Origin: Halichoerus grypus | Lineage: Eukaryota; Chordata; Mammalia; Carnivora; Phocidae | Direction of reading: 5' to 3' | DNA: 64,000 nucleotides | Assembly: GCF_964656455.1 (NCBI RefSeq) | Contig: NC_135724.1 | Span: forward strand, 14,460,919-14,524,918 | Part shown: positions 44,171 to 55,699 of the stretch, piece by piece | Layout of the letters: each line of letters opens with the position of its first letter | How positions within the stretch are numbered: the stretch's first letter is position 1 | Notes under the pieces: generated by a model | Told to the model about the DNA's origin: nothing | The model's database searches: none | Seen by the model: only the letters and a program-made list of their open reading frames with translations | Position numbers and translations under genes: made by a program

Positions 44171-45758
44171 AGATCCAATTCGGAGGTCTGGGTGAAGGGT
44201 GGGCGGGAAGGGCAGACTTCAGTGTGAGCAGAAGGCGTTTGTGGGTAGTAGGCGAAGCGTTTGGGTCACAGGTGTTGTAGGTAACACTTCAGTCCTGTAG
44301 GTTAAGACTGACGGCCAGCCATATTTGCCAGGGTGGGATTTGATTACTGCAGCTTGCTCACGGTGACTCAGAGGCTACGTTGGGATGGCTTTCTTCCGCT
44401 TTCTCCACACCCCGCCCGAACTTGAGAAAGGTGGTAAGTGACAACTCATATCTTGTGCACAGACAAGAGTCTGAGTGCTAGACTTCCCTCCATCACTATC
44501 CTGGGCAAGTCATTTGAATTCATTCTCCTTTTCCTTTCCCTTCAAATGGAAATGTCCCCTGCAGCTCTAATCACCTCTGTCCCTGCTCTCCCCCCAAAGG
44601 AATGGCCTCTTCCTACCATCTTTCTCCGACATATGACCTATAGCTTTGTATCTCAACAGGCAGTTTCTAGAGTGGATTGCATTAACATTGGCAACTTTGT
44701 AGGGCTGAAAACACCTCTAAAAAAAAAAATCCTCTTATGAATTTCTTCATTGACTTACAGTTGGAAAATGCCAGAGCTGAGATAGCATTAGGAAGAAAAA
44801 AAAAAGAAAAGAAAGAAAGCTCAGGAGAAATTCACTGAACTTTTCCCCTTTGCCCTGTGCTTGTTTTCATGTCTTTAGTGTGTTTCAATGTACAACCAAG
44901 TTGTTAATGTTTTCTGTTTAATAAACAGAACATCCGTAACCTCTGCTCCTGATGTTCTCAATTAGCTCCCCCTTAGCTAACAGGGAACTAGTTTGAAATG
45001 CAGAACTCAAGGTCACTTTCACTGTTCCTTCATTTGCATTCTCCATATAATTCACTGTGTTAATGCTCTCACTGAAAACACCCTGCTTTAAATATATCAT
45101 TGCTTTCTCCCTTGGGCCCAAGACAAATAATGTAGCCTACACCGCTCGGCGTCCTGGGCTGGATTAGCCCAGTGATTCATATTTGGGGAGCTGTGGGGGT
45201 CAAAGAGTGACATTCATTTATATCTTCAAAAACAATCCTCAGAGCACTGAGAAATTAGCCACCCGGCACCGCTAACTGCCGCCTGGCCTACTTGGGCATC
45301 GAGACTGGAGAACTGCAGGAGCCTTTGTGGGACCTGGGCTTTCTTCTGAGCTGCAGTGGGGCTGGGCAGCCCAGGGAGTGTGCCCGTTCTGAAGTCGACC
45401 CAAGAGAGGGATCTCAAGAGGAAAGAGAGAGCTGGCTGGGGGCCTCGCCTCTCCGTGGAGCTTGCGCTGCTCCCGGAGACCACACTTGGCAGGTCTCCCT
45501 GTCTCGTTAATAACATTTGAAGAGCAAGGCGCATGTCTTCCACAGCAGTGTCTTCCTCCTCAGTGTGTGGCTGGTGCTTTCTGTCCCCAAACTTCCCACC
45601 TCCTCCATCCCATCCTCACTTGCAAGTGGTTGTTGATTTTCACTCCCTGTATGTTTTTCTTCTGACGCGTTTTTGTTAGATCGTTTGCTTTTATATTTTT
45701 TTTTCTTTTACTTGAACCCGTCTTGAGTTTTAACCTGTTGGTTAAGAACTTCAAGGAA
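44171..45758. other. single-copy DNA, possible conserved element
   Basis: 44870-45110 ('gttgttaatgttttctgttt', 'ctcaattagctcccccttag') is motif-dense and repeat-free. 45240-45520 is GC-richer with open frames on both strands, but nothing recognisable. Confidence 0.4.
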
Positions 45759-45948
45759 GGGGCGCCTGGGTGGCTCAGGTGGTTAAGCGTCTGCCTTCGG
45801 CTCAGGTTATGATCCTGGGGTCCTGGAATTGAGTCCCATATGGGGCTCCCTGCTCAGTGGGGAGTCTGCTTCTCCCTCTCCCTCTGCCGCTCCCCCTGCT
45901 TGTGTGCTCTCTCTGCCACATAAATGAAAAATCTTAAAAAAAAAAAAA
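45759..45948 (+). mobile_element. Can-SINE, plus strand
   Basis: 'ggggcgcctgggtggctcag' to poly(A) at 45936-45948. Diverged TSD acttcaaggaa / ccttcagggaa. Confidence 0.96.
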
Positions 45949-47357
45949 ACCTTCAGGGAATTAGTAATAACATGTGAATTGCTTTTTTAAAAGTCTTCCT
46001 TCATGTGATTTTTCCAGAGCTCGGGTCCACCTGAAGCAATGTATCGACATCAATATTCTCACTTTCTTTCCTTCTGTGTAAGCAGACACACTATCGGTCA
46101 TTTTCCTTAAACAGAAAAATAGAGTAGAACAAGTTTTAAAGATCTACACGGAAGTAATACACTGGTGACTTCAACTGATCCTTTGGCTAGAACATGTAAA
46201 AGGACATGAAATAGTTAAGCTGTAAAAAAATATAAACAAAACAAAACTCAGCTTGCTGGTTGCTGTGGACGAGGGATTTGGGGGAAAGGGGAGTAATGAT
46301 GGGCATGTGGAAGCAGTAAAGCCAGGCTAAGGATCTCTGACTGAGCAGGAGAGCAACTTTAAGGTGGCCCAGAACTGAAATCAACTCTTCCTAACCTTGG
46401 GTTTCTTCCCTGTTGCCAGTGAGCTCATGCAAAATTGCAAACAGCCAGGGAGAGTTTTTGGAGACTTTGATCCTTGATATGCAATCTAGAGATTGAAAGA
46501 TTATATTTTCTCTCTAATTAAATCTCCTCTAACCTTGTATTGAGTGGCTGTAAGTTGAGCAGGCAAGATGCAACCTGCTGAGCAGAGTGGATTCCCGGGA
46601 AGCCTGGGAGACAATGTGTTCTGCCCAGGGGAGACCTCTGGGATCACGATTTGCAGCAGGAGTTACTTAAGCAAGAGCTACACGATCGGGTGGTAGGCCC
46701 GCACAGAGAGGGCAACGCATCCAGCATTTTCCTGAGATGCTGATGTCGATGTGAGCGGCCCGCAGAACAATTACAATCTACCAAGTTAAAAGGAGTGTCT
46801 GCCTCAGAAAGGACGGTCTGTTGTCAGGACCCATCTACTGTTCCGTGAGCCTGAGCAGCCAGTCCTACAAAGTAGGCAGTGACCAACACAAAACCTTACT
46901 CTGACCAAGGCCCTGGGTACCACGTGGGCTCTAAGCATTTATAGGAGCTCTTTGTCCTTGGGAAGGATGGACACAAGAGTGTGTCTTCCCTTGGGGTTTA
47001 CCAGGCCATTGTTTGCTTAATAATCCTATTATTTAGGGACCTTAATGATGTTTTGTTCAGCCAGTTCCCTTTGAGGAAGTGGAACCTCAGAAGGTTACCC
47101 CTCACCCTTCAAGGTCACCCACCTGCTTTAGCAGCAGGGTAACCCTTCTGCTCCTCCTCTGCCACGTAGAGGGCGTTCTACGCTGGAGGAGAAATCCTTA
47201 CTGATTTTGCATTTCTGTCCTCGTTCTCTTGCTGCAGTTCACAAGCTGCAAAGTGGTGATGAGGAAGAGCTATTCCTGTGGGGGAAGAAGGGGGGGGAGC
47301 CCAGAGGCAGTGGTCCCTCCCACAAGTAGGGGACACAAGGGGCACCCCAAATCGCCA
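45949..47357. other. single-copy DNA, possible conserved element
   Basis: No repeat recognised. 46960-47070 ('ttgcttaataatcctattat') and 46730-46800 are candidates for conservation. Confidence 0.4.
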
Positions 47358-47787
47358 TTTGTATTCGTTTCCCAGGGCAGCTGTAACAAAGTACCACCAA
47401 CTGGGGGGCTTAAAACAATAGACTTCTGCTGTCACGGTTCAGGAGGTTACAAGTCTGAAATCATCGTGTCTGAAACTGGAGCAGAATCCTTCCTTGCCTC
47501 TTCCTAGCTTGTGGTTGCCAACAATCCTTGGCGTTCTTTGGTTTGTGGCGGCATCAGGCCAATTCCGGCCCCGTTGTCACATGGCTTCTCCCTGTGTGTC
47601 TCTGGGGGCACTTTTCTGTCTCTTATAAGGATACTGTCGTTGGATTTAGGGCTCTCACCCGGATCCAGTATGATCTTATTTCAATCCGTACCTTGATTAC
47701 ATCTACAAAGATCCTATTTCCAAATGAGGTCAAATTCTGAGGTTTTGGATGGGCATGAGTTTCCGAGAGACCCTATTCAACCGTTGT
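47358..47787 (-). mobile_element. MaLR LTR, minus strand
   Basis: 'gggcagctgtaacaaagtac', 'cttccttgcctcttcctagc', 'caatccttggcgttctttgg', 'tctcttataaggatactgtc', 'gattacatctacaaagatcc'. Confidence 0.9.
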
Positions 47788-48019
47788 GTTATTTATTCTG
47801 AAATGGCAGCTAATAACCGGACACTAAATCTAAAGCATTATATAAAACTGAAGAAATCCTTTTTTTTTTTTTAATTTTCTTTATTTACGAATCCCTGTGA
47901 TGGTCTATTGCAAACCCCAATTCTGAAGTTAAAACTCCTTAGCAAAAGGCTAGAAGATTATATTAAACACTCAATAAAGTTTTAAAGAGAATAATATATT
48001 TTTAATGTGTTTTTCTAGA
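47788..48019. other. single-copy AT-rich DNA
   Basis: Nothing recognised. Confidence 0.4.
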
Positions 48020-48180
48020 CCAGGCATTGCATTCAGTGATTTTCTCGGGCTGTTTCATAAGTCCTTTCAAAAGCCCCAGAGGGCCGGCACCATCATTGTC
48101 CCGTCTTACAAGGGAGGAAACGGGTTCCGTGAGCCTGAGCAACAGGGCCAGCCTGACACGGCCAACCTCCTCATCTCTAT
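48020..48180 (-). repeat. MIR SINE, minus strand
   Basis: 'ccatcattgtcccgtcttac' and 'aagggaggaaacgggttccg' correspond to the antisense MIR core, diverged. Confidence 0.6.
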
Positions 48181-48372
48181 ATTGGCCCCAGGACTCCACA
48201 ACTTTGTGGTCTCCCTGGAAACTGTAGAGAAGAACTGTAACCACTGGATGTGGAAAATGTCAGTAGGACATTTTAGATCCGATGACTGGGGATGGGGATA
48301 TGGAGGTGAAAGCTGATCCTTGGAGGCAGACTGCTGGAGTTCAAATCCCCCATCAACCATTAAATAGCTATG

Positions 48373-48812
48373 TGCATTAGTGGTTCCTTCCTACAAAAAC
48401 AAATCGCCACCCACTTAGTAGTTCAAAACAACATAAGTTGGTTATCTTACAATTCTGGAGTTCTAAAATTGAGGTGTTAACAGGGCTGCATTCTTTCCTG
48501 GAGGCTCTAGGGGAGAATCTGCTCCTTGCCTTTGCGGGCTTCTAGAGGCTGCCTGTGTTCCCTGGCTTGTCACCCCTTCCTCCCATCCCTGCAACCTCTG
48601 CTTCCATGGTCACACTGGCTCTCCTGCTTCCCTCTTCTAAGAACCCTTCTGACTACGTCAGGCCCACCTGAATAATCCGGGATGGTCTCCCCATCTCAAG
48701 ATCCTTAACTTAATCACATAGGCAGTCTTTTTGCCATGAAGGTAAACACCTGCACAGGGTCTGAGGATTAGGACATGGACCTCTTTGGGGAAACATTATT
48801 TTGTCCACCATA
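48373..48812 (-). mobile_element. MaLR LTR inserted in MIR, 5-bp TSD
   Basis: Antisense MaLR ('ggaggctctaggggagaatc', 'gatggtctccccatctcaag', 'ttttgtccaccata'). Host duplication ctatg at 48368-48372 and 48813-48817, the 5-bp length expected for ERVL/MaLR integration. Confidence 0.92.
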
Positions 48813-48880
48813 CTATGTTTTCAGGGGTTAATTACTTAACCACCTTAAGGCATACTTTCCTGCTCTAAGAAAAATGGGCA

Positions 48881-49076
48881 GGGGCGCCTGGGTGGGACAG
48901 TTGGTTAAGGGCCTAACTCTTGATTTCAGCTCAGGTCATGATCTCAGGATCATGGGATCAAGCCCCACACTGGGCTCTGTGCTCAGCATGGAGTCTGCTT
49001 GTGGTTCTCTCGCCCTCTCCCTCTGCCCCCGCCCACTTGTGCATTCTCTCTCTCTCTCAAAGAAATAATCTTTTTT
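48881..49076 (+). mobile_element. Can-SINE inserted in MIR, 11-bp TSD
   Basis: 'ggggcgcctgggtgggacag' onward. TSD aaaaatgggca at 48870-48880 and 49077-49087. Confidence 0.96.
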
Positions 49077-49190
49077 AAAAATGGGCAAATAATGGTACCT
49101 AGCTTGTTGAGCCATTGTGAGGATCAAATAATATGATGAATATGTTGCCTGGAAAAGTAGGTAAAGTTGGCTGTTCGTATTATTACTTTT

Positions 49191-49458
49191 GGTGAAGACA
49201 TGAGCCAGGAGCTGTCGTCATGAACTAAGGTGGTTGGAGTCTATAGGGTGATGGTCTCCACCTAGGACTAAAGTGTACAACAGGTGCCCTCATTTTGCAA
49301 GTAGTCACAACAATATTGAGTGAGGTCCAATCATAGGACCTGGTGAACTGGGATTGGGGAAGTAACAGGCTTTACAATTCTACTGAGACCCTGAGGAAAC
49401 TGAGGCACTGTGCAGAGCTAGGGCCAACGACACAGGTAAAGAAGATAATCTCCATATA
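49191..49458. other. single-copy non-coding DNA
   Basis: Nothing recognised. Confidence 0.4.
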
Positions 49459-49472
49459 AGACTATCCTGCAG

Positions 49473-49673
49473 GGGCGCCTGGGTGGCTCAGTCGTTAAGC
49501 GTCTGCCTTCGGCTCAGGTCATGATCCCAGGGTCCTGGGATCGAGCCCCATATCGGGCTTCCTGCTCAGTGGGAAGCCTGCTTCTCCCTCTCCCACTCCG
49601 CCTGCTTGTGTTCCCTCGCTCGCTGTGTCTCTCTCTGTCAAATAAATAAATACAGTCTTCAAAAAAAAAAAAA
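49473..49673 (+). mobile_element. Can-SINE, plus strand, 14-bp TSD
   Basis: Near-consensus young SINEC ('cggctcaggtcatgatccca', 'gcttgtgttccctcgctcgc'). TSD aagactatcctgca at 49459-49472 and aagactaccctgca at 49674-49687. Confidence 0.97.
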
Positions 49674-49699
49674 AAGACTACCCTGCACTTCTGACACAA

Positions 49700-50235
49700 A
49701 CTGCAGGGTCGGGGGCCCCCAAACCACTCTCAGATTCAACAGTTTGCTAGAAAGACTCACAGAACCCACTGAAAGCTATACACTCACGGTTACGGCTTAT
49801 TACAGAGAAAGGATATAGATAAGATATAATAGCCAAAGGAAGAGACAGGGTGGAGCCCAGAAGGGTTCCAAAGGCAAGACCTCTGTTGTTCTTTTCCCAT
49901 GGAGTCAGGACCATCAATCTCCTGCCTTTGATGGGTGATGATACACATGAAGTATTTCCAGCCAGAGAAGCTCATCCAAACCTTGGACTTCAGAGTTTTT
50001 ATTGGGCTTCCATTACATAGGCGTGAGTGATTGATTGCCCAGGTGGTGGATCTCCATTCCAGTCTCCAGCCCTTCTGAGCATGACCTAAAGCCTCTACCC
50101 TAAATCAAATCGTTGGTCTTTCTGGCATGGCCAGTTGCCACTCCAAACAAAAGCATTCCTATAGCAACTACTTCCTAAAACCCAAGGGCCAAAGCCAGGT
50201 CTGTTTTGGGTCAAGGTTAAATTCTATACTACATT
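49700..50235 (-). mobile_element. ERVL-type LTR, minus strand
   Basis: Antisense LTR landmarks: 'cagtttgctagaaagactca', 'atacactcacggttacggct', 'ggagtcaggaccatcaatct', 'cagagtttttattgggcttc' (reversed polyadenylation region). Likely MLT2-like or a related ERVL LTR; family name not certain. Confidence 0.65.
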
Positions 50236-50347
50236 GTCCTGAGGAGCTGAATGACTCAACTGAGGTCACATGGCTCAGCTATAATATTTAAATTATTAGC
50301 ACTCAGTAATTCTTCATAGTCTTTTATGATTAGTACAGAATTTGAAG

Positions 50348-50570
50348 CAACATAGCATGATGATTAAGAGTTTGAATTCTAGAATCAGGCTACAGGGCCA
50401 GGCTACAGCTCTGCCATTTATTACTGTGTAACTTTGGCAACTTCCCACTCTGTTTGTGCCTCAGTTTCCTCCTTCATAAAATGAGGAAATAATAATAAAA
50501 CCTAAAAGATAGAGTTAATATATGTGCAACACTTAAAACCATGTCTAGTGTGTATTAAGTCTTTAATTTT
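50348..50570 (+). repeat. MIR SINE, near full length
   Basis: 'agcatgatgattaagagttt', 'ctctgccatttattactgtg', 'gcctcagtttcctccttcat', 'ggaaataataataaaaccta'. One of the clearest MIRs here. Confidence 0.95.
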
Positions 50571-51395
50571 AGTTTTTCATATTAAGCAGAAAAAAAATAT
50601 ATAAGTAAATAAGAAAGCAAAATTTATCCATAGTCTTCCTTTTCTCCTCCCACTGAATTGATAGTTGGCTATGTATGTTTCCAAACCTTATCATTCATAA
50701 GCAAATCAATCATATTACACATAATCTACAATTTCTTTGTTACCAAAATTTTCATCAAAATTTATTATTTTTAAATGAATAAGAATTTTTGAAATCCTGT
50801 AAACATTGAATGCATGTGGAAAAGCTAAGCAACAAGAGAACTACATTTTTTGGTTGCACAAGCATTAAAGAAGTGAGTGGTGGAAAGCCACCTGGGTTAG
50901 AGAAGCCAAAAATGTCCTTTCGATTTGTGTAAAGTCACAATAACAAATGTTGTTTGTCCCCCACACATTCCTGCTCCAGCTCTACGATTCTTTCATCACA
51001 GAGGAAAATAGTATTTGTCAGGAAACACTGCTTTCCTAATGTCGAGGAAGAAAAATAACAGTGGGGAAATTTCTGCTCACCTCGGTGGCAAATTTCCAGT
51101 TTTCCAATTGTGAGGCAGCAAAATATTGTTTTTAGCTATTATACCTAGAACTCAAAAGAATTGTGTAAAAAAAAAAAAAAAAAGAAAAGAAAATTATGCT
51201 CAATTAAGGGAAAGTGTGATCAAGTTCCTACTACGTGCCAGACACTGGGTGGGCCAATCTCAGGGAACCAGAGTCAAAGAAGACATTGCTTTGGGTCGCC
51301 AGGTTCCCCCAGCCTAGCAGGACACACAAATGCACAGATGACATGCTCAATAGATGTTTGGCCCCAGGATGTGGAGCTGCATCAGAAGAGTATTT
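50571..51395. other. single-copy DNA with poly(A)
   Basis: A run of about 18 A at 51166-51183. Otherwise nothing recognised. Confidence 0.4.
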
Positions 51396-51567
51396 ATTTT
51401 TTAAATTTTATTTGTTTTATTAGAGAGAGAGGGAGAGGGAGAATCCTAAGCAGGCTCCACACCCAACAGGGAGCCCGATGCAGGGCTTGATCCCACAACC
51501 CCGAGATCACGACCTAAGCAGAAATCTAGAGTCGGACACTCAACGGACTGGGCCACCCAGCTGCCCC
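51396..51567 (-). mobile_element. Can-SINE, minus strand, older
   Basis: 'ccgagatcacgacctaagca', 'ctgggccacccagctgcccc'. More diverged, short tail. Confidence 0.92.
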
Positions 51568-53074
51568 GGAAGAAGCGTTTGATTCTGAATGGGCTGCAGA
51601 AAAGTGAGGACCCTGAGCTCTGCTTTCAAAGATTTCTGCAGGTACCCTGGTGAGAGAGGGCACCTACTCTATTAAGATGAAAGCATGACACCGCATGGGT
51701 ATCAGAGATTGGTTACAGCAAGAAAGAATTGCTGCAACAGGCTGGTCAGACAGGAGTCATGGTTTTCCTTCCTACTGTGTGAGAAACTAGGCCCTGTGAG
51801 AGGAGGCAGGTGGGAGGGTCCTGAAACATGGCACTCTCTCTTATCCTTCCAGTTCAGGTAGGGCTGATTGGTTAATATCAGGCATTTACAGAAGTACTTC
51901 ATACTTTTCAAGGGGACTTCTAGGGTCATCAGCATGATTTGAGCTCAGAGCAACTTCATGGGAGAGGGAGGGTGGGTGACTTTAAATGCAGTGAGGACAG
52001 TGAGGCCCTGGGTCATAGTTTGAGCTGATCATGCCAAACTGGGAGCAGAATCATGGTCTCCCTTAACTTCCACCTTAGTACTCTATGTATTCTTTGTACT
52101 TTGTCTCATACATGCTCAGCTTTCTAGATTCCTTTCCTCCTCCTCCTGCTCCTCCTCCTCCTCCTCCTTCCTCTTTAATGGGCAAGTGTCTCCAAATTGC
52201 AAGGCATGCTTGGCACTATTTACACTGTAAGAGGCTTAAATTTTTAATTTTCTTTTCCATTTCATCGGAACGTTTTAGAAAGTTGCACAGCTTTTCATTC
52301 CACTGCATTCTGAACATATCCTACCACTGTGATCCTAACCCCTGCAGAGCCGGGGCAGGGTAGGACTTCCAAGAAATCAGTGAAGATAATGAGAGGTCCA
52401 GCAGGTGGAGGATGTTCCATGAAGTAAAAGTGGGCCAAGCCCTCTACCTTGTGAGATCCCATTACCATAAAGGAGATGGCAGACCATGGACTTGGATAAC
52501 CAGGCTCTAACAGCCCACGGGCTCCCAGCTTACCTAACGCCTAATGTGCTCTCTGCAGCTCAACACATTTTCTACTTCATGTTTCCCAAAGCATTAGCAG
52601 AGGGCAGAGTCCTTCCCAGCCTTAGACTGCTGAATTGCATCAGGCTGTATGTCATTGCATTCCATGGCGGCCGCTGATGGTATCTATCTGCCAAATTTCC
52701 ATCTGAGTGTCCTCCTCATTAGATTTCAGGAGGAACAATTAGTGGTACCATTAAAATTTCCTAACTTATTTTGGTTTCACCCTTAAGCAACTGCTTAATT
52801 GGCTTGTTTCCCTTGAAACCAAACATTTTCCCATGGTGGGAGCATAGAAAATTAATAGCTTCTGGAATATAGAACCATTGGGCAGGGATTTGGGAAAGAA
52901 TTCTCTTTTTTCTAAGGTTCTTCTGGGAAGGGAATCATTGTTACCACCTTCTTGGGCCCGAATCCTGCATTCAAAATACAACCTGCACTTACCGTTGCTG
53001 ACTTCCAAGTCTATCAGTGAAAGGGGTAAAATGTAAATCAGCTTCAAAGCCAACTGTTAAAAACAGTGAGATCT
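51568..53074. other. single-copy DNA with (CCT)n and a possible conserved element
   Basis: (CCT)n at 52135-52172. The block 52590-52800 is repeat-free and contains an unmethylated-looking 'ccatggcggccgctgatgg' (NotI site at 52667-52674) beside AT-rich motifs. Confidence 0.45.
52135..52172. repeat. (CCT)n simple repeat
   Basis: About twelve cct units with one g and one t interruption. Confidence 0.92.
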
Positions 53075-53312
53075 GGGGTACCTGGGTAGCTCAGTAAATT
53101 AAGCATCCAATTCTTGGTTTTGGCTCAGGTCGTGATCTCAGGGTTGTGGGATCGAGCCCTGCATTGGGCTCCATGCTCAGCAGGAGTCTGCTTGAGATTC
53201 TCTCTCTCCCTCTCCCTCTGCCCCTCCCCACCAGGCTCATGTACATGTGCTCTCTCTCTCTCCCTCTCTCTCTAAAATAAATAAATCTTTAAAAAAATAA
53301 ATAAATAAAAAT
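53075..53312 (+). mobile_element. Can-SINE, plus strand, long CT-rich body
   Basis: 'ggggtacctgggtagctcag', 'gttgtgggatcgagccctgc', long ctctct tract and (taaa)n tail. Flanks aaaaacagtgagatct / aaaaacagatct form an imperfect TSD. Confidence 0.94.
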
Positions 53313-53819
53313 AAAAACAGATCTAGGGTGTTAGGTTAGCACTTACAAGTTCAGGCAAAAATAGCCTATTGTTCATGAGAAAGCTCAGAAAACACACAAA
53401 TCAGCAGCATGTAGCTGTTTCTCAGTAGCAGTTTCTTTGTCCTGGCCATCAAATCCCCTCCTCTTTTGAGTTTATAAGCATAAGAAATGTGCACAAAAGG
53501 GATTTACCCCTGTGAATTGTGATGGCATTGCTTCATTTCCATGTTCTTTTTTTTTTTTTTTTATTGTTATGTTAATCCCCATACTGCATGTTCTTTTGAG
53601 TTCTTGATTGTGTGTACTACACTGAATGGTTAAAGAAAGCCTGTAGAATTTGTTTTAGATAAAAATACTTTGTTTTCAAATTTCCTGCATCTGTTGACAG
53701 CTGGTTAAATATTGCCTCCTCTCCTAGGAGAATCATTATCTTGGCAGTTAATGCTAGGAACTGCTCATCCCTGCCTCTTCCTTTCTCCCTTTCAAGGAGT
53801 TTATCCAGTTGTTTAGCAC
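53313..53819. other. single-copy DNA with poly(T)16
   Basis: T run at about 53547-53562. Nothing else recognised. Confidence 0.4.
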
Positions 53820-54410
53820 ATATTTATTGACTCCCTTCATGTCACATACATTCTGCGAATGGCTGGGTGCATGGTAGTGAGCACAGGGCATGGTTCCTGC
53901 CTCTGGAGAATTTAGTCTTAACACAGAGACATGTACTTAAAATGTTGATCTAGATGTATATGCATGTGTATGTTGTGTATATACACATACATGCACATGT
54001 GTGCACCACATGCACACACAAATTATAAATTGTGATAAATGATATTAAGGAAAGAAATGAGAGACCTTATTTAAACTGGGGTGGTTGGGAACAGGCTTCC
54101 TAAAGAAGTGACTTTGGAGCTAAGACCTGAGAATAAGTTGGACCTAGAAAGTAGGAAAAAGGAATTCCAGGGAGAGGGAACAGGCTGTATGGAGGCCCTC
54201 ACAGGGAGTGGTCTGTTTGACCCAACTGCAAGAAGTCCAGTGTGAGGGACAGGCGTGAGCGGGAGCCACACGGCCATGCAAGGGCTCCAGGGTTTTGCGG
54301 ATCCAAGAGTGAAAGCAGGTGCAGTGCAGAGAGATGAGCTCAGGTTTAAAGGGATCATTCTAGCTGCTGAATGGAGAATTGGTTTGAAGGAACCAAGGGG
54401 GAGAGGTGTT
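53820..54410 (-). repeat. L2 LINE relic, minus strand
   Basis: 'tagcacatatttattgactc', 'catggttcctgcctctggag', 'gaacaggcttcctaaagaag', 'tttggagctaagacctgaga', 'tctagctgctgaatggagaa' follow antisense L2. A TG/CA-rich tract lies inside at 53955-54020. Confidence 0.85.
53955..54020. repeat. TG/CA-rich alternating tract with dyad symmetry
   Basis: 'atgcatgtgtatgttgtgta' followed by 'tatacacatacatgcacatg': alternating purine-pyrimidine with an imperfect palindrome centred near 53976. Confidence 0.8.
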
Positions 54411-54597
54411 TGCCATAAAAATGGAGCAAGGGAGGAAGGAGGATGAGGGATTCACGTTCCATCTTGATGGGACAATTGACAGGAACTGCTGATAGATTGA
54501 ATATGGGAATCACAAAGAGGGAGGTATAAAAAAATGATTTTTTCCCCCTGATTTTTGCCCTGACTTTCACTTTAGGTGACCTTTCTTCTAGGACTAT
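54411..54597. other. single-copy non-coding DNA
   Basis: Nothing recognised. Confidence 0.35.
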
Positions 54598-55076
54598 TGA
54601 AAGGGTTCAGAACAAGTCTCCCCAAAATATGCCACTGTAGCACGAGAATTATTTTGAGCTAAGGGCAATTAAAACCCAGAAGGTTCAGGAAAAACTGTTT
54701 ACCTCCCCCTCAACTGCCTAAATTTACACTGGAAAGGGAGCCTGTACCAGGAAGAGAGTATGAGCAGAGATTCCTCTCGACCGAAGAAATTTACAGACAT
54801 AATAGGGCCATCTTTGTTTTTCAAATCTTTCCTCTCCCTTCCAGTGAATGGCCTTCCTCCTCTTTGTATCCCCAACCTCTATCCCTCCCCTCAGTTCAAG
54901 ATGTTATGTAAGCCTCAATTACCTGGCTGCCTCTTGAGTCTACATATCTTTACAGGGGTCCCGATTGTACATGATTAAATTTGTTCTTCTCCTGTTAATC
55001 TGTCTTATGTCATTTTAATTGTTTGAACAGGCAAAGAACCTAGAAGGGAAGAAGGGAAAATGTTTCCACCCCTACA
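54598..55076 (+). mobile_element. ERV solo LTR, plus strand
   Basis: Begins tgaaagggttcagaac and includes 'ctccccaaaatatgccactg', 'agggcaattaaaacccagaa', 'ctaaatttacactggaaagg', 'acctggctgcctcttgagtc', 'tgtacatgattaaatttgtt' (AATAAA-like signal region) and 'cctgttaatctgtcttatgt', ending near 'cacccctaca'. Same family as 36086-36644. No internal viral sequence adjoins it. Probable ERV1-class; name unresolved. Confidence 0.82.
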
Positions 55077-55699
55077 CCGTGCAACTTGTCTCACTCCGAG
55101 TCAGAAATAAGCTGAACTAGTTTTTCCCTTCTGCTGTAGGAACTTCACTGGGGGGAGGCAAGTGAACTCCACAGGAGGTATCTCTGGCAGAATGAATACC
55201 TGTAGGGATATTTAAACTCCAGGTCTTTTTTTTTTTAAACTCCAGATCTGGTAAAAACAAATAATTTGGAAGTGGCTGAAACTACACTCTGTAATAATGA
55301 TCTTTCACAGGTGTTATATGTGAGGAACTGTTAAGATATAAAATGAGTTCCCTTACAAATAATTCCTCTTCACTGAGGAACTGGCTTGAACTCTTAATTA
55401 GTGTCAATAAGGAAATAGTTCTGGCCTGGAATTTGCTTCTCCTCCAGGTCTGGGGATATTTTTGTCTACTTGATTGGTTGCACCATATTGGCTTGCCCCA
55501 GGACATCTGGGTAGGAATGTTCATTTCTTGGTTTTAGGACTCTCAGGAGTGACTCCTTTCTCTGCTTCTGCAAATATGTCAAGTGCACTTTGAATAATGG
55601 GTCTTTGTCAATTGACCTCCACAGGAGGCTTTGTTTCTCTCCAAAACGCTTTTGAAATTTCATTGTATATTTTATTAGTAAGTAGTCATAATTAATAAC
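55077..55699. other. single-copy DNA with direct repeat around poly(T)
   Basis: tttaaactccaggtct (55211-55226) and tttaaactccagatct (55234-55249) flank seven T. Otherwise unrecognised. Confidence 0.45.
55211..55249. repeat. 16-bp direct repeat enclosing only poly(T)
   Basis: Two copies match at 15 of 16 bases with only T7 between them; same architecture as 16620-16656. Confidence 0.8.

Larger units (their letters stand above)
48305..49190 (+). repeat. MIR SINE in three pieces
   Basis: MIR segments at 48305-48372 ('ctggagttcaaatcccccat'), 48813-48880 ('gttaattacttaaccacctt') and 49077-49190 ('tggtacctagcttgttgagc', 'tgtgaggatcaaataatatg'). An LTR and a SINE separate them; removing both restores one continuous MIR. 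Confidence 0.9.

Noticed and set aside
45226..45543. GC-richer patch with open frames on both strands, considered as a CpG-island exon
   Set aside because: CpG density is only modest, both strands are open (a compositional effect) and no splice pattern or domain is seen.
46851..46867. 17-bp match ttccgtgagcctgagca also at 48125-48141
   Set aside because: Length is borderline for chance in a 64-kb window and one copy lies in a MIR, so no special relation is claimed.
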